Positions 25,374 through 35,826 of a stretch of DNA of 64,000 nt are shown one piece after another (the stretch's first letter is position 1; the number at the start of each line of letters is the position of its first letter). The DNA is from Gymnogyps californianus. Taxonomy: Eukaryota; Chordata; Aves; Accipitriformes; Cathartidae. The stretch lies in assembly GCF_018139145.2 (NCBI RefSeq), contig NC_059482.1, forward strand, positions 7,617,294-7,681,293. The letters run 5' to 3'. The translations under genes were made by a program, and so were the position numbers. The notes under the pieces were generated by a model. That model had not been told where the DNA came from and ran no database searches. It worked only from the letters and a program-made list of their open reading frames with translations.

Positions 25374-28196
25374 TGTTTCTACGTTTATACATCCTAATGC
25401 ATTATGTCTTTTCCTTTCCTTCATTTTTGCATTCCACTGTCTCACTTCACTACAAACTGTATGAGACAGAGCCTCCTCGGGGAGCAGCTAGAGATTTGAA
25501 ATTCACATCACTTTTACCCTTAAGCCTGTCAGATGATCAGATAGCCGAAAAAGTGCTAATAGCTTATGCTCTGGTGAAATATGTTTTTCTGTACATGATT
25601 ACCTTTGTATTTTGTTCCCCTTATCCCTGATTGTCAGCATTTTAATTAAAAGTAGAGGTGTGAGAACATGGGAAAACCTGTCTGCAGAACAAGGCTGACA
25701 CTGATTTAAGTTAGTGTACTAAGTTTGTAAATTTGGAACCCAATTTTCTGCTGCTATCATCTGTTTGGAGTGGTACCACGGAGCTTGATGCTGAGCAATT
25801 CAGCTTGCTTTCTGAGGTACCTGTATCTCCCCAAATAGGGCAGAGGGAGTGTAGATAGCAAGTAACCCTTAATGAAACTTTCCAAAGGTGGTTTAAGCTG
25901 CTATTGCTTCTCTGACTAAAAGTTTATGTCCCTACTACAACACTGGGAGACCATGGGATGTCCACTCAGCTACGCCTGCTACTCAGCTCCTCCACAGCCA
26001 GCTAACTGATGCTTAAAGGCTCTGTCTCATCAGCTTTATGGCTGGATTTAAGAGCTTAATATCCACAACTTTTATCTTCCAGGGACTACTGACCTTGTAG
26101 ACAACACAATAGGTAACTCGCCTAATTTCTCAGCTGCTCTAGTTTACAGACTTCCATATTTTAGTGTAAATTAATCCAGTCATTGGTAAGGAGCACATTT
26201 ACATTCATTCAGCCACCTCTGTCATGGAGCTGCAACTTCCAGAGGAATACCAAGGATAGGTGCAGACAGCAACCCCTCTAATGAGCACAACTTGAATCTC
26301 TGCAGCTTGTAAGACCCCTCACCGAAGAAAATGGCATGCTAACATGTGGATATACACTCCCCTCTACTGCAGGGAAAAAAAACTGCTGCAGAAGGACAGG
26401 AAAGACAACAAAGGGCAGTAACCTTTTAATCTGCCACTACAATATTTGCTAGTTTATTTGCCAACTTCTGTGGTACCTTACCTAAGGCTTCATTACATAA
26501 AAATCCCCAGTAACCTGATTTATCGACAACAGCCCTGGCTTTGACAGGGTTGGCCTGTTCAAAGCTACATTTAAGCACAATCATGATCCAGAATTAGATC
26601 TCCTCCATATTCCCTGGGAGGCTCAACTGATAGGAGACACAGTTCTTTACTGGATTTAGCTTTGTGTAACTCACTCACTTCTGGAGATGAAAATTTTGCT
26701 CCTGAGTTACACAGAGGCTTTTTAAAAGTAGCCAGTCTCTACTGAGGTCTGTAAAATAGAAATTGTGAAACAAAGAGAAATTCTTATGTTTCTCCTTGTT
26801 ATACAGTACTTGGGTTCATTATTTTATTTTTCTCAGAGTTTATATGATCAAAAAATACCTTTTCAATGCCAAAACAAAAAATTAGCACTCCATCACAAGG
26901 AGAAAATGTACTATTTTATCATAAATCAGTGAGAAGATTAGATTACTTTTTTTTTTTCAGGTGGAAACATACTGTGAAGCAACCATGACAGACCAGTATC
27001 TGATTGCTGAGGTGACACAATGATTTGACAGAAAAAACTGCAAGATGAAAGTAAGTAAAACAGTATGATAAAGATGAAAGATAATACAGCAAAAATACCA
27101 TGAGGAAAGAACTGAGCATGAAGTAATAGCATTAGGACACAACAAAATATAATGTGATGGAAAAGAACTAGCCTGATACAGTTCACGATGCTGCTGCATA
27201 GGAAGAAGCGTTATGATGATATATTGCAATGACAAAAGACAATGTTGGATTACACAGAATATAACACATAAATGGACAAAGCAGAAAAATGCTGCCATAC
27301 ACTGGAAAGAAGACAAAGCGTTCTGATATTTATATTTTAATGATCTCATTCTAATTCTATGGAGCTGAAGTCAATAGCAGTGTTCATATGTACACTTGTT
27401 AACTTAATTGAAGACATTCATTTGATATAAATAACCTAAAGGTCTCATCAGAGACAGCAACAGCCAGCAGAAATTCTCTACAAGCACTAAAGCCCTGCTC
27501 CCCGTGCTATATAGTGGCACTCTCAGTGGTGGCAAGGTTGATGCATGACTGGGATTTGGGATCATGACGGAGAGCAACACTCGCCCCCCACCTGTGTGAG
27601 CAAAGACAAGATGTGCATGTGAGTCTGCTTTATTTCACTGTAATGTACCACACTGTTGGGTCCCTAATAATAAAGTCCAGTATGTCTACTGTGTTTACGT
27701 ATTGCCATATTTAAATCAAGGTAAAATCACTGAAGTTTAGACAAATCTCAGTTTCAGATTGTCTGTGTGACTTTTAGGATGCTGCGCTTTCTTCCTCTGG
27801 CAGCAAAGTAGGTTGCTGATATTCTTGGTTCATCTTTGCTCACAGAGGTAAAATTAGAGGCCTTGAGACTCCTGCTGGTAGAACAAGCTCTCAATTTCTC
27901 ACTGTCGAAATTCAATCTGATTTCTATCTTTTTCACTAAAAAGCTGTCAACAGAAAATAAGCAATTCCCATCAAACAGTTGTATTAGTTTCTGAGGTATA
28001 TACATTCGGCTGGTAGATGAAGAAAAACTCAAAGTAATTTAAATTGGTTTTTCATTTTAATTTGTATTTTCTAGGAAACTAAGCAAAAATATTAATGCAG
28101 GACATAACTATGACCCATCCAAAAGAAAATAATCAAAAACAGAGAGGCTGATTCACTCTTAGATCACTAATAACTTCTTTTCTTACTATGGCCCTT
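25374..28196. other. Unassigned DNA; strand-asymmetric purine-rich tract
   Basis: No gene is supported. From about 26950 to 27350 the plus strand is rich in A and G and poor in T, so the minus strand is poor in stop codons. The 82- and 130-codon hydrophobic minus readings there are explained by this bias. AATAAA at 27668 with a GT-rich stretch downstream could act as a plus-strand poly(A) site but nothing upstream supports a transcript. Confidence 0.4.
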
Positions 28197-28240
28197 GGTC
28201 TGATTTTCTCCTCCTTATGCTGGTGTAACTCTGTTGACCT
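28197..28240. repeat. Fragment of ancient amniote palindromic repeat
   Basis: The sequence 'ggtctgattttctcctcc' followed by 'atgctggtgtaactctgttgac' matches one arm of the old repeat whose good copies read GATTTTC and CTGGTGTAACTCCATTGAC. Confidence 0.4.
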
Positions 28241-30805
28241 GGTTATCCTTCATCTACTGTGGTGGAAGCAGGAAGACAGCACTTATTTACAATGAATAAC
28301 ACGTAACTGAAATTAGAAGCTTTCTTTGCAGTATAGGATAATATGAGATCTATCAGTAGCCAATGGGACTACCTTGATATTCCAACAATACAACTCCACT
28401 TTCCGTATGTGGAATAGCAGCTTTCAAATACCGAGAATGTATAAAGCGGATTTCAGGTATGTTTTAGCATTTGCAAGTCACACTTTGAAAACTGATTTAT
28501 GTTTTATTTATAAAGAAATAAAAAAAATAGATCGTAATTTTTTTCAACTATTTGAAATCTTAAAAGAATGGTGGGTTTTTTTCACTGCAGTTTTTATATT
28601 ACACAATTTCTCAAGGGAATTTTAAAAGTGGACAATTTGTAGTTTGAAGTTAAATCCACACTTCCTGTGAAATCTCCTTCACCTTTCTCAGACCTTTGAG
28701 AATAACATCTGAACTGTCTACTTTTCCCTCTTTTTTGTCAGATATTTGAGCAATAAGGTTGTTCAAATTAGGATTCTATGGTAATTTAAGATTTTTTCTT
28801 AAAAAAATTTTCTTCTTTATTACACAAATTAATTTATAGCTTTTTTTTCCTCTTGAGCACTACTGCTGAAGCTGAACAAACAAGTAGTTGAGAGATCTGT
28901 TTTCTTCCCCTGCAAGGCAGCTGTGCTAAGTGCTAGCTCGCTCTAAGTAGACTGGTCTCTGAATTATGACCCAGTTTAGCTTTATTTCTCTTGGCCAAAG
29001 AAGTTACTATGCCTCTGTCCACCCTGTCCTCCTCCTGGAGATTACTTCCCCCCAGAGCAACAGTGGCAAAGCAGGTGGTGTGTCTGCTTTTTTGACACTG
29101 CAGTTCACAACCTGGTGTATTAACATAAACTGAAACTGATGGTGGGTTCAGTTAATATGCCAGGCTGCAAACTGTGGCAGCTGAGCCTTTACTACAACTC
29201 CCATTCTGCTGACTTTGCCATGGGGTTGATAACCTCCTTACAGGGACAGAGAGCCCAGTGACAGACTTAGCCACTGCGCCTAAAGCCAAAAGGAACTATG
29301 AAACTGAGCCCTGATCTTTAAGAGTTGCTTATTTATTGTTTTCTCACAGATCTTTGTTCTTGCTCATTTTTTGTTCATCTTGGATTCTTGATAAGAACTT
29401 TAATCATAGTTCTTCCTTCCACAGCTTTCACTGCTCAGAATTACCTAGATAGCCTAATTAACTTCAATTTCATCATTTTTGTCTGCAATATAAAAGATGA
29501 ATGAAAGAGAATGGTAGTGTTCCAGCTAAATATAAAAGTACAGCTGCAGTAGAGAGCGTGAAATCCTTACGAAAACCTGCAACAAGAATCCCAATGTGCT
29601 ACAGAGTATTTCCCTGTACAGGCACCGGATCACACTATCTACAAGTAGAGCAGTCTATATATACACTAAAAAAAACCCCAAAAGGGCAAGTGAAGGAATA
29701 AATTAAATAAATGAAAAATATAGAGGAAATGATCAAAACATGACACTTTACTTGACGACAGGATGAGAAAAGGCAAGCACATGACAAACTTGTAGCTCGT
29801 TCACAATAGCTTCCTTAATGGGAGTTGCTTAGATGCTCTCGTGCAGAACATTGTCTAAGGGGAAACATGGAAGAGAATACAGAGCAAGTAAAGATCCGAG
29901 CATTAAACTCAGTGCCTTCTCCCATGAGCTACATTTGATGCTTGTAATGCACTAGGGATATTTACTGTGCAGCATTTAATGGCACTTAAAGTCATGCTTT
30001 CTCCCCATGGTGTGTTGAGGAAGTGCCCACTGTATAATCAAAAACCTGTAGGAGAAGTAGATTTATCCACAGCTGCTAATGGCTTTCCTTTGCTTTCCTT
30101 GAGATTCTTTATTCATCCAAATATATTGCTTTCTACCTGAAAAATATTTATCAGACTGGAAAGACACACCAGGAAGCTTCTTCCCAGGAGGGATTAAACG
30201 ACGACAAATCTCGTAACTTTCAGGAAAAAATGTAAATCTCAGTATTTTATCCTTGCTTTTTTATAAGTAAATCATCGAGAAAGGAAGAGCTGAGGAAGGA
30301 AACAGAAATCCTTGATGTTTATCTCACAAATGTTTAAGGCATTTCCTGATGAACAGGTTATAACTACAGAGACAACCTGAAATACTACATACAGAAAAGT
30401 TCAAGTAAATTCAGATATTTCAGTGAATTCCACTGCCTTTCAAGAGAACAGGTCCTGTGTTAAGATTCAGGACAAGAATATATGCGATCTGAATTTAGGT
30501 CTATATTCTGTCCCAGAACCTGTGTGTGGCTTCAAACAAGTCCCTTTGAACCAGATTTCAAAGATGCCTGCATACCTAAGGAAATAAATAGAGATGTGAG
30601 TACTTTGTGTAGGAAATGGACATCTTCATACATTTGAAAATCCCACTTGGCACCACAGCAGCCATTGGACTCTTTAAGTCTCCAACTGTCTATAAAAAAA
30701 TCCAGCCCTTAATCCCTTTTCACCTTAGCAAAATAGGAAGAGCAGCATTTTTTTTTTTTTCTGTCTTGTCTATTCAATTTGTAGCTGAAAGCGGGTCTTC
30801 TCTTA
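28241..30805. other. Unassigned DNA, no gene seen
   Basis: No recognisable gene. The GC-richer part near 29000-29290 includes 'actacaactcccat', a phrase found in several ancient repeats, but too short to classify. Confidence 0.4.
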
Positions 30806-30806
30806 C

Positions 30807-31016
30807 TAAATACAGCTATGTCCTCCAGCCTTCTCCATAAACAGCAGTGAATAATCACCTGCATACTCAGGGCTATAGTCGAAATATTCCAACATCCTAG
30901 GGCTGCAGTACAAAAGCAGAAGTCTCTTGAGAAGAGAATGAGCGATGCAGGAGAAGCGACTCCAGTTTGTGTTCTCACGGAAAGAAAGCGCTTCGGTTCC
31001 CGATGCCACCAGAAAG
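30807..31016 (-). other. Candidate exon (minus strand), unrecognised
   Basis: On the minus strand a pyrimidine-rich tract ending TGTGCTTCAG is followed by 210 nt with one open frame, then GTAAGA, which fits a 5' splice site. The open frame gives about 69 residues containing WSRF, LLKRLLLLYC and LEYFDYSPEYAGDY. Seven CpGs are retained within 30880-31010, more than in the surroundings, which can signal selection against decay. Against it: another minus frame is also open for 162 codons over the same place, so stops are scarce on this strand anyway, and I do not recognise the protein. It could equally be a lncRNA exon or chance. Confidence 0.22.
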
Positions 31017-32098
31017 CTGAAGCACAGAAAGGAATGAGAGTGTATGCCTTTGTATATGTAAGGATGGAGTGGTGGAAAGGGAGATAAATAACTTTTTTTT
31101 TTTTTAAAGCTTCAGAAGAAATTTGATTCAGTTTTGCACTGAAATCAAAGTGTACTGAGGAAAATCCTGCAGAAAATCCATGCAAGGATGGTAACAACAG
31201 GCAATGATTGTCCCTGCTAACACATGGCTTTCTTTTTTATCTGATCATTGTGTACAAATGTGGATGGGTCAGCATCATGGGGAGAAGGGAGGGCAGTGCA
31301 GCCTTCCAGGCAGCCTAGATGATGTGACCCAGAGGCCTGTGATGGGCTGGCTGATGACAGTGATGGCAGAGGAGCAAAAGTCCCCTTGGCACCGACCAGC
31401 AGTCCACTCCCACACACAACACAGCACAGGAATAAACACTCGTGGGACCAACAAGCTTCTGAGTGTATCAGAACTGCAACAAAACCTGAGTTCAGAAGAA
31501 AGAAAACTCAGAACCTGAAGAAAATGTTCTTAACCTGACAGGCCTGAAAATGCATAGAAAAGGGTATAGAGAATAAGATGTTATGGTAAACAAACTTAGA
31601 AATATGAACAAAAACTCAGAAAAGAAAGGAAAAGGAGGCTCTAAATCTTGCCCTAGTACAAAGCGTTAGCAGTTGGGAATGTTGAACAGCTGCACTTATA
31701 AATACCCTGCTCAGTTCTAGATATCTGAAAAGCAAGATTCTCCTTCCCCCATGACACAAAGCACTACACTGAATATTTTGTTCCATGATTTTTTTTTGTA
31801 CTTGATTGCTGCAGCTGATCTCAATCCTTTATAGTTTTACAGTGCCCAGTAATAAGAATCCCATAATCCAGCTGTATTTCCCACATGCTGGGACTGCCAT
31901 CTTCTTATTACATTGTCCAGCCAGTCAAAGCTCCAAAGTAAATTTCTTTCCTTTTGAATATAGCTATCTCTCTACTTCTTTAAACCCTCCAGAGATGGGT
32001 TAAAAAAATCTTTTTATGGTACACTCACAGATTTGATGAATATTATAACAAGCCAGTGCTTCTATTCTCATAGCAACAAGGTGAGGGTTGAGGTGTAC
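31017..32098. other. Unassigned DNA, no gene seen
   Basis: A GC-richer part at 31260-31460 gives overlapping ORFs on both strands (104 and 66 codons) with no recognisable domain. A run of 13 T lies near 31092. Confidence 0.4.
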
Positions 32099-32160
32099 TA
32101 ATATTCTCTCATAATTTACAGACCAAGAACTGCAGCATAGACAGAAACTGAGAGTTTGTC
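32099..32160 (+). repeat. MIR-like fragment
   Basis: The order 'taatattctctcataattta', 'cagaccaagaactgcagca' and 'gacagaaactgagag' follows the MIR-type phrase 'cattttacagatgaggaactgaggcacagagaaactaag'. Short and diverged. Confidence 0.4.
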
Positions 32161-32995
32161 TACATGATAAGGGCGAATATTCCTGAGCCCTGAACTGGTA
32201 TAATGAGAGCCAGTTCTGGTCTCAAAGCCACTAAGTTGTGTTACTCTGGTACTTCCAAATCGAGACAGGCTTGTGCATGGGATCAGAGGGACTTGAGGCT
32301 TGCAACTGTCTTTCCCTGACTACATTGACACATCTTAATCAGCCTTTTCAAGGTCAGCCAAGAACCTATGGCAGGAATTCCTCCTAGAAATTAAGCTTTT
32401 TGTTTCCCAGGGAAATCCTCAGGGAATTAAAAAAATACAACTAGATATCAAAGATACTTTCATTTCCATGCAAATATTTTCCATTTTCTTTCTTACTCCT
32501 CAATTCCTTCTGAAATGCTACTGCAAATTACAATTAATGCAAAACTTGTGCCATCATTTAACATAGTGATAGGTGCCTGGATCTCTGCATTAAATTGCAT
32601 CACCCCAGTCACTGTCATTTCTCTTGTCATTCTACATTCAGCTATTTGAAAAAAATAAAAATATTCACATCACAGACATCCTTATTTTTGCAGATAAAAA
32701 AAATTGGCCGTTTGTGGAAATTAAATAACAACTGTAGCCAGCTAGTAATTTTGATTAGCTTAGAAATAATATAGTTGGCCACAAACAGAAAACAAGGCAG
32801 AACTCTGCAGAACAGAAGCCAAATGAAGAAACAGTAGCATATTAAATGAAGAGACAATGTCACTCAAAGCACATTATGCATACTATTTAAAATAGTTAAT
32901 AGACTTTCTCAGAAAACTTTAGCAAGAATTGATTGGTGAAATATGTAATGGATATATATGTATGTAATGGATGCAATGTATTAAATTTATCTTCA
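32161..32995. other. Unassigned DNA, no gene seen
   Basis: AT-rich, no supported feature, up to the LTR insertion point. Confidence 0.45.
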
Positions 32996-33000
32996 TTAAT
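32996..33000. repeat. Target-site duplication, left copy
   Basis: TTAAT immediately before the LTR, identical to 34048-34052 after it. Confidence 0.75.
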
Positions 33001-33178
33001 TCTATTGGGTTTGCATGGCAAGGTTTTGGTAGCAGAGGGGCTACAGGGGTGGCTTCTGTGAGAAGATGCCAGAAGCTTCCCCTGTGTCCGATAGAGCCAA
33101 TGCCAGCCGGCTCCAACACGGACCCGCCGCCGGCCAAGGCCGAGCCCATCAGCGATGGAGGTAGTGCCTCTATGATGA

Positions 33179-33188
33179 CATATTTAAG
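33179..33188 (+). promoter_or_regulatory. TATA-like box of the LTR
   Basis: CATATTTAAG lies between the CpG-rich U3-like part and the remainder of the LTR, where a retroviral core promoter is expected. Activity is inferred from position only. Confidence 0.4.
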
Positions 33189-33368
33189 AAGGGGGAAAAA
33201 ACTGCAGCCGAAGAAAGGAGTGAGAATATGTGAGAGAAACAACTCTGCAGACACCAAGGTCAGTGAAGAAGGAAGGGGAGGAGGTGCTCCAGGTGCCGGA
33301 GCAGAGATTCCCCTGCAGCCCGTGGAGGACCCTATGCCAGAGCAGGTGGATGCCCAAAGGAGGCTGTG

Positions 33369-33660
33369 ACCCCGTGGGAAGCCCGTGCTGGAGCAGGCTC
33401 CTGGCAGGACCTGTGGACCCATCGAGAGAGGAGCCCAGGCTGGAGCAGGTTTGCTGGCAGGACCTGTGACCCCACGGGGGACCTACGCTGGAGCAGTCTG
33501 TTCCGGAAGGACTGCACCCCGTGGAAGGGACCCACGCTGGAGCAGTTTGTGAAGAACTGTAGCCCATGGGAAGGACTCAGGTTGGAGAAGTTTGTGGAGG
33601 ACTGTCTCCCGTGGGAGGGACCCCACGCTGGAGCAGGGGAAGAGTGTGAGGAGTCCTCCC
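33369..33660 (+). repeat. Six-copy degenerate tandem repeat inside the LTR
   Basis: The landmark CTGGAGCAG (or a close variant) recurs at 33388, 33440, 33488, 33537, 33582 and 33628, spacings of 52, 48, 49, 45 and 46 bp. Each is preceded by a CCC(G/A)TGGGA-like word and most are followed by GGACTGT or GGACCTGTG. This is a minisatellite embedded in the LTR. Copy number probably varies between LTR copies. The unit lengths are not all multiples of three, so there is no sustained repeated peptide in one frame. Confidence 0.85.
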
Positions 33661-33860
33661 CCTGGGGAGGAAGGAGCGGCAGAAACAACTTGTGATGAAC
33701 AACTGACCGCAACCCCCATTCCCCGTCCCCCTGCGCCGCTGACAGGGAGGAGGTAGAGAAAATCGGGAGTAAAGTTAAGCCCGGGAAGAAGGGAGAGGTG
33801 GGGGAAGGTGTTTTTAAGATTTGGTTTTATTTCTCATTACCCTGCTCTGATTTGACTGGT

Positions 33861-33866
33861 AATAAA
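33861..33866 (+). terminator. Polyadenylation signal of the LTR
   Basis: AATAAA, followed within about 40 bp by a T- and G-rich stretch (GTCTGTTTTG), the arrangement of a vertebrate poly(A) site and of the R region of an LTR. Confidence 0.55.
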
Positions 33867-34047
33867 TTAAACAATTTTTTTTTCCCCAAGTGGAGTCTGT
33901 TTTGCCCGTGATGGTAATTGGTGAGTGTTCTCCCTGTTCTTATCTCAACCCACGAGCCTTTCGTTATATTTTCTCTCCAGCTGAGGAGGGAAGTGATACA
34001 GCAGCTTTGGTGGGCACCTGGCACCCAGCCAGGGTCAATCCACCACA

Positions 34048-34052
34048 TTAAT
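34048..34052. repeat. Target-site duplication, right copy
   Basis: TTAAT immediately after the terminal CA of the LTR. A sixth matching base (A) on the left of each copy coincides with the last base of the LTR, so a 6-bp reading cannot be fully excluded. Confidence 0.75.
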
Positions 34053-34754
34053 TTACCTCAAAAGCCTTAATTCTTTACTAATTGACGATTATTTTTCAGG
34101 ACTGTCTGGAAATATATGTAGCCTAAAGAAGGAAAAAAAAATAGAATAGAAGTCCCAGCTGCAGTGTTATTAAATAGGATATGAACGAAACGGAGTCCAT
34201 TTTTACACTCCAGAGCACACACTATATAGCTAGTGTTGCAAAGTAAAAAAAAAATTCCCGTTCAACTTGTACTTCAGAAAACAGAACAGTTCCAAACCTT
34301 ATCAGGGTTTGTGTTTTTAGAACACTTTCAGCAGCAACCACTGTCAGAGACTACTAGCAGCTTAAATGGACTGAAACTTTCATTTTTTTCTGAAACTAGT
34401 ACTGGAACTTTTAGCCTGTCTGATTTACAACTATAGAGAATTTATTTGGGAGAGACATAGATTGCTCAAAAAAGCTTCCATATTCAGATTTCAATCTAGC
34501 TATGTGAACAAGCATTTATTAATGGCCATTGATGCACTGTTTAGGAATAATCCACTGATGTAGAAAAAATTGTAGACCACAGATGGACAATGGACTGCAA
34601 TACTTCTTAGGTACGATTACTTTTATCACCAGTGTTCACATTTGGGGATACCAGTTCAGAAATAGGATTTATGTTGGCATTTTGAGCCAGGATAGAACAA
34701 AAATTGTTTGTGACTAAGAAACTGATATTTTGGGGAAGCAAAACATAGCTTGTT
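34053..34754. other. Unassigned DNA between LTR and CR1
   Basis: No recognisable feature. The 5' limit of the following CR1 is uncertain, so its decayed start could reach into this part. Confidence 0.4.
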
Positions 34755-35826
34755 TTTAATCAGGCTGTCCCATATAAACCTTTCTTAAGAAAAGCAAGAT
34801 ATTGCATTGGGAAACTGTTAGATGAGTGCACAAATGATGGAAAAACTGCACTCGGTGTGTAGATATCAGTAAGTAACTGTCCAATTCTGAGGACATACCA
34901 TCTGTGACCTCCCAGGGGTTTGCTCCATGTCTAACACAATTCAATGTATTCACTGACAGCATGGTGTAAAGTAAGATAAAGTACACTGCATATTGTGGAT
35001 GATGCTAAGCACTTTGGATGACAGGATCAGAATTGCTAATGATTTTTACCCTACTAAATTGGAGAGAGAGTCTGAAATCAGTAAGATGAAATTCAGTAAA
35101 GACAAGTACAAAGTATTCTACTGAGGAAGGCAAAATAAACGTGTAATTAGAAAACTGGGGATTAAGTGGCTGAGGCTAGAACAGGCCACGAACTGTTTCT
35201 GGCTGACCAAAGTAACATTTTGGGTTAAAAAAAGAAGACAAATGTAAATCAGGGATGTAATTATGAGACACTCCTACAGAACACCAGTGAGATAATTATT
35301 GCACTTTATAGGTTGTAGGAATCTTCATCTAGAATACCTGGTCTTCACATAGGAGACATGCAGTCAAATCAGAAAGACTCCAGAGGATAGCAACAAAAAT
35401 TACTAGGAACTTAGAAAACATTACTTATCATGAAAGGTTAAAATAATTGGATTTGTCTGCACCAGAAAAGAGAAGATGGAAGGGGACATGATAAATGTCT
35501 TCACAAATTAGGTTATTATAAAGGAGATAGTTATCAGTTGCTCTCTATCTAAACTGAACCTTAGACAAGAAGAAAGAGGTCTAATTTTCAGCACAGAAAA
35601 TTTAAGTTAGACATTAGGAGAACTATGGTAACTGTTAAGAGCAGTTAAGCATTGAAATAAGCTATCTAGAGAGTCCAGAAAATCCCCTTCGCGGAAAGTT
35701 TTTAAGAACAAACTAAGGAAGTATTCATTACTGATGGTCTAGATTGGGAGACAGAATGAGACCTACTAAATGACTTCCAGTTCTGAATTTCTACAGCTCT
35801 TTCACAAATTAGAATTCTGTGATATT
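34755..35826 (+). mobile_element. CR1 LINE, 3' part of ORF2 plus tail
   Basis: The longest CR1 copy here. Landmarks in order: 'agatattgcattggg' with 'gatgagtgcacaaatgatgg' (reverse-transcriptase region), 'acaattcaatgtattcac', the row 'ggatgatgctaagc', 'aaattggagagagagtctg', 'cagtaaagacaagtacaaag', then 'cagaggatagcaacaaaaat', 'atcatgaaaggttaaaat', 'gggacatgataaatgtcttc', 'gttagacattaggag', 'cagttaagcattgaaat' and the end 'ttccagttctgaatttct'. These match the conserved order of CR1 ORF2 and its 3' part. Many stops and indels make it inactive. Its age is greater than that of the nearby LTR, judging by divergence from remembered CR1 text. Confidence 0.85.

Larger units (their letters stand above)
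33001..34047 (+). mobile_element. Solo LTR of an avian endogenous retrovirus
   Basis: A 1,047-bp block far richer in G, C and CpG than its surroundings. It is bounded by the 5-bp direct repeat TTAAT (32996-33000 and 34048-34052), the expected target-site duplication. The 3' end is CA and the 5' end is TC, probably a mutated TG. Inside are a TATA-like box (33181), an imperfect tandem repeat (33369-33660) and AATAAA (33861), in the order U3-R-U5, so it lies on the plus strand. I recognise the text as an LTR repeated widely in bird genomes; the 5-bp duplication fits an ERVL-like class, but class is not proven. No gag, pol, env or primer-binding site adjoins, so it is a solo LTR left by LTR-LTR recombination. 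All ORFs inside (up to 167 codons, both strands) are products of its GC-rich repeats, not genes. Confidence 0.85.

Noticed and set aside
26957..27349. 130-codon minus-strand ORF rich in F, L, C and H
   Set aside because: It overlaps another open minus frame and lies in a T-poor plus-strand tract that depletes minus-strand stops. No domain or signal peptide and membrane pattern that I could name.
30709..31197. 162-codon minus-strand ORF
   Set aside because: Runs across long T tracts encoding lysine runs and has no recognisable domain. A different frame over its middle is the better exon candidate.
33332..33712. Overlapping ORFs of 109-167 codons on both strands in the LTR
   Set aside because: They arise from GC-rich tandem repeats with few stops; the same DNA reads open in several frames on both strands, and the LTR itself explains the sequence.
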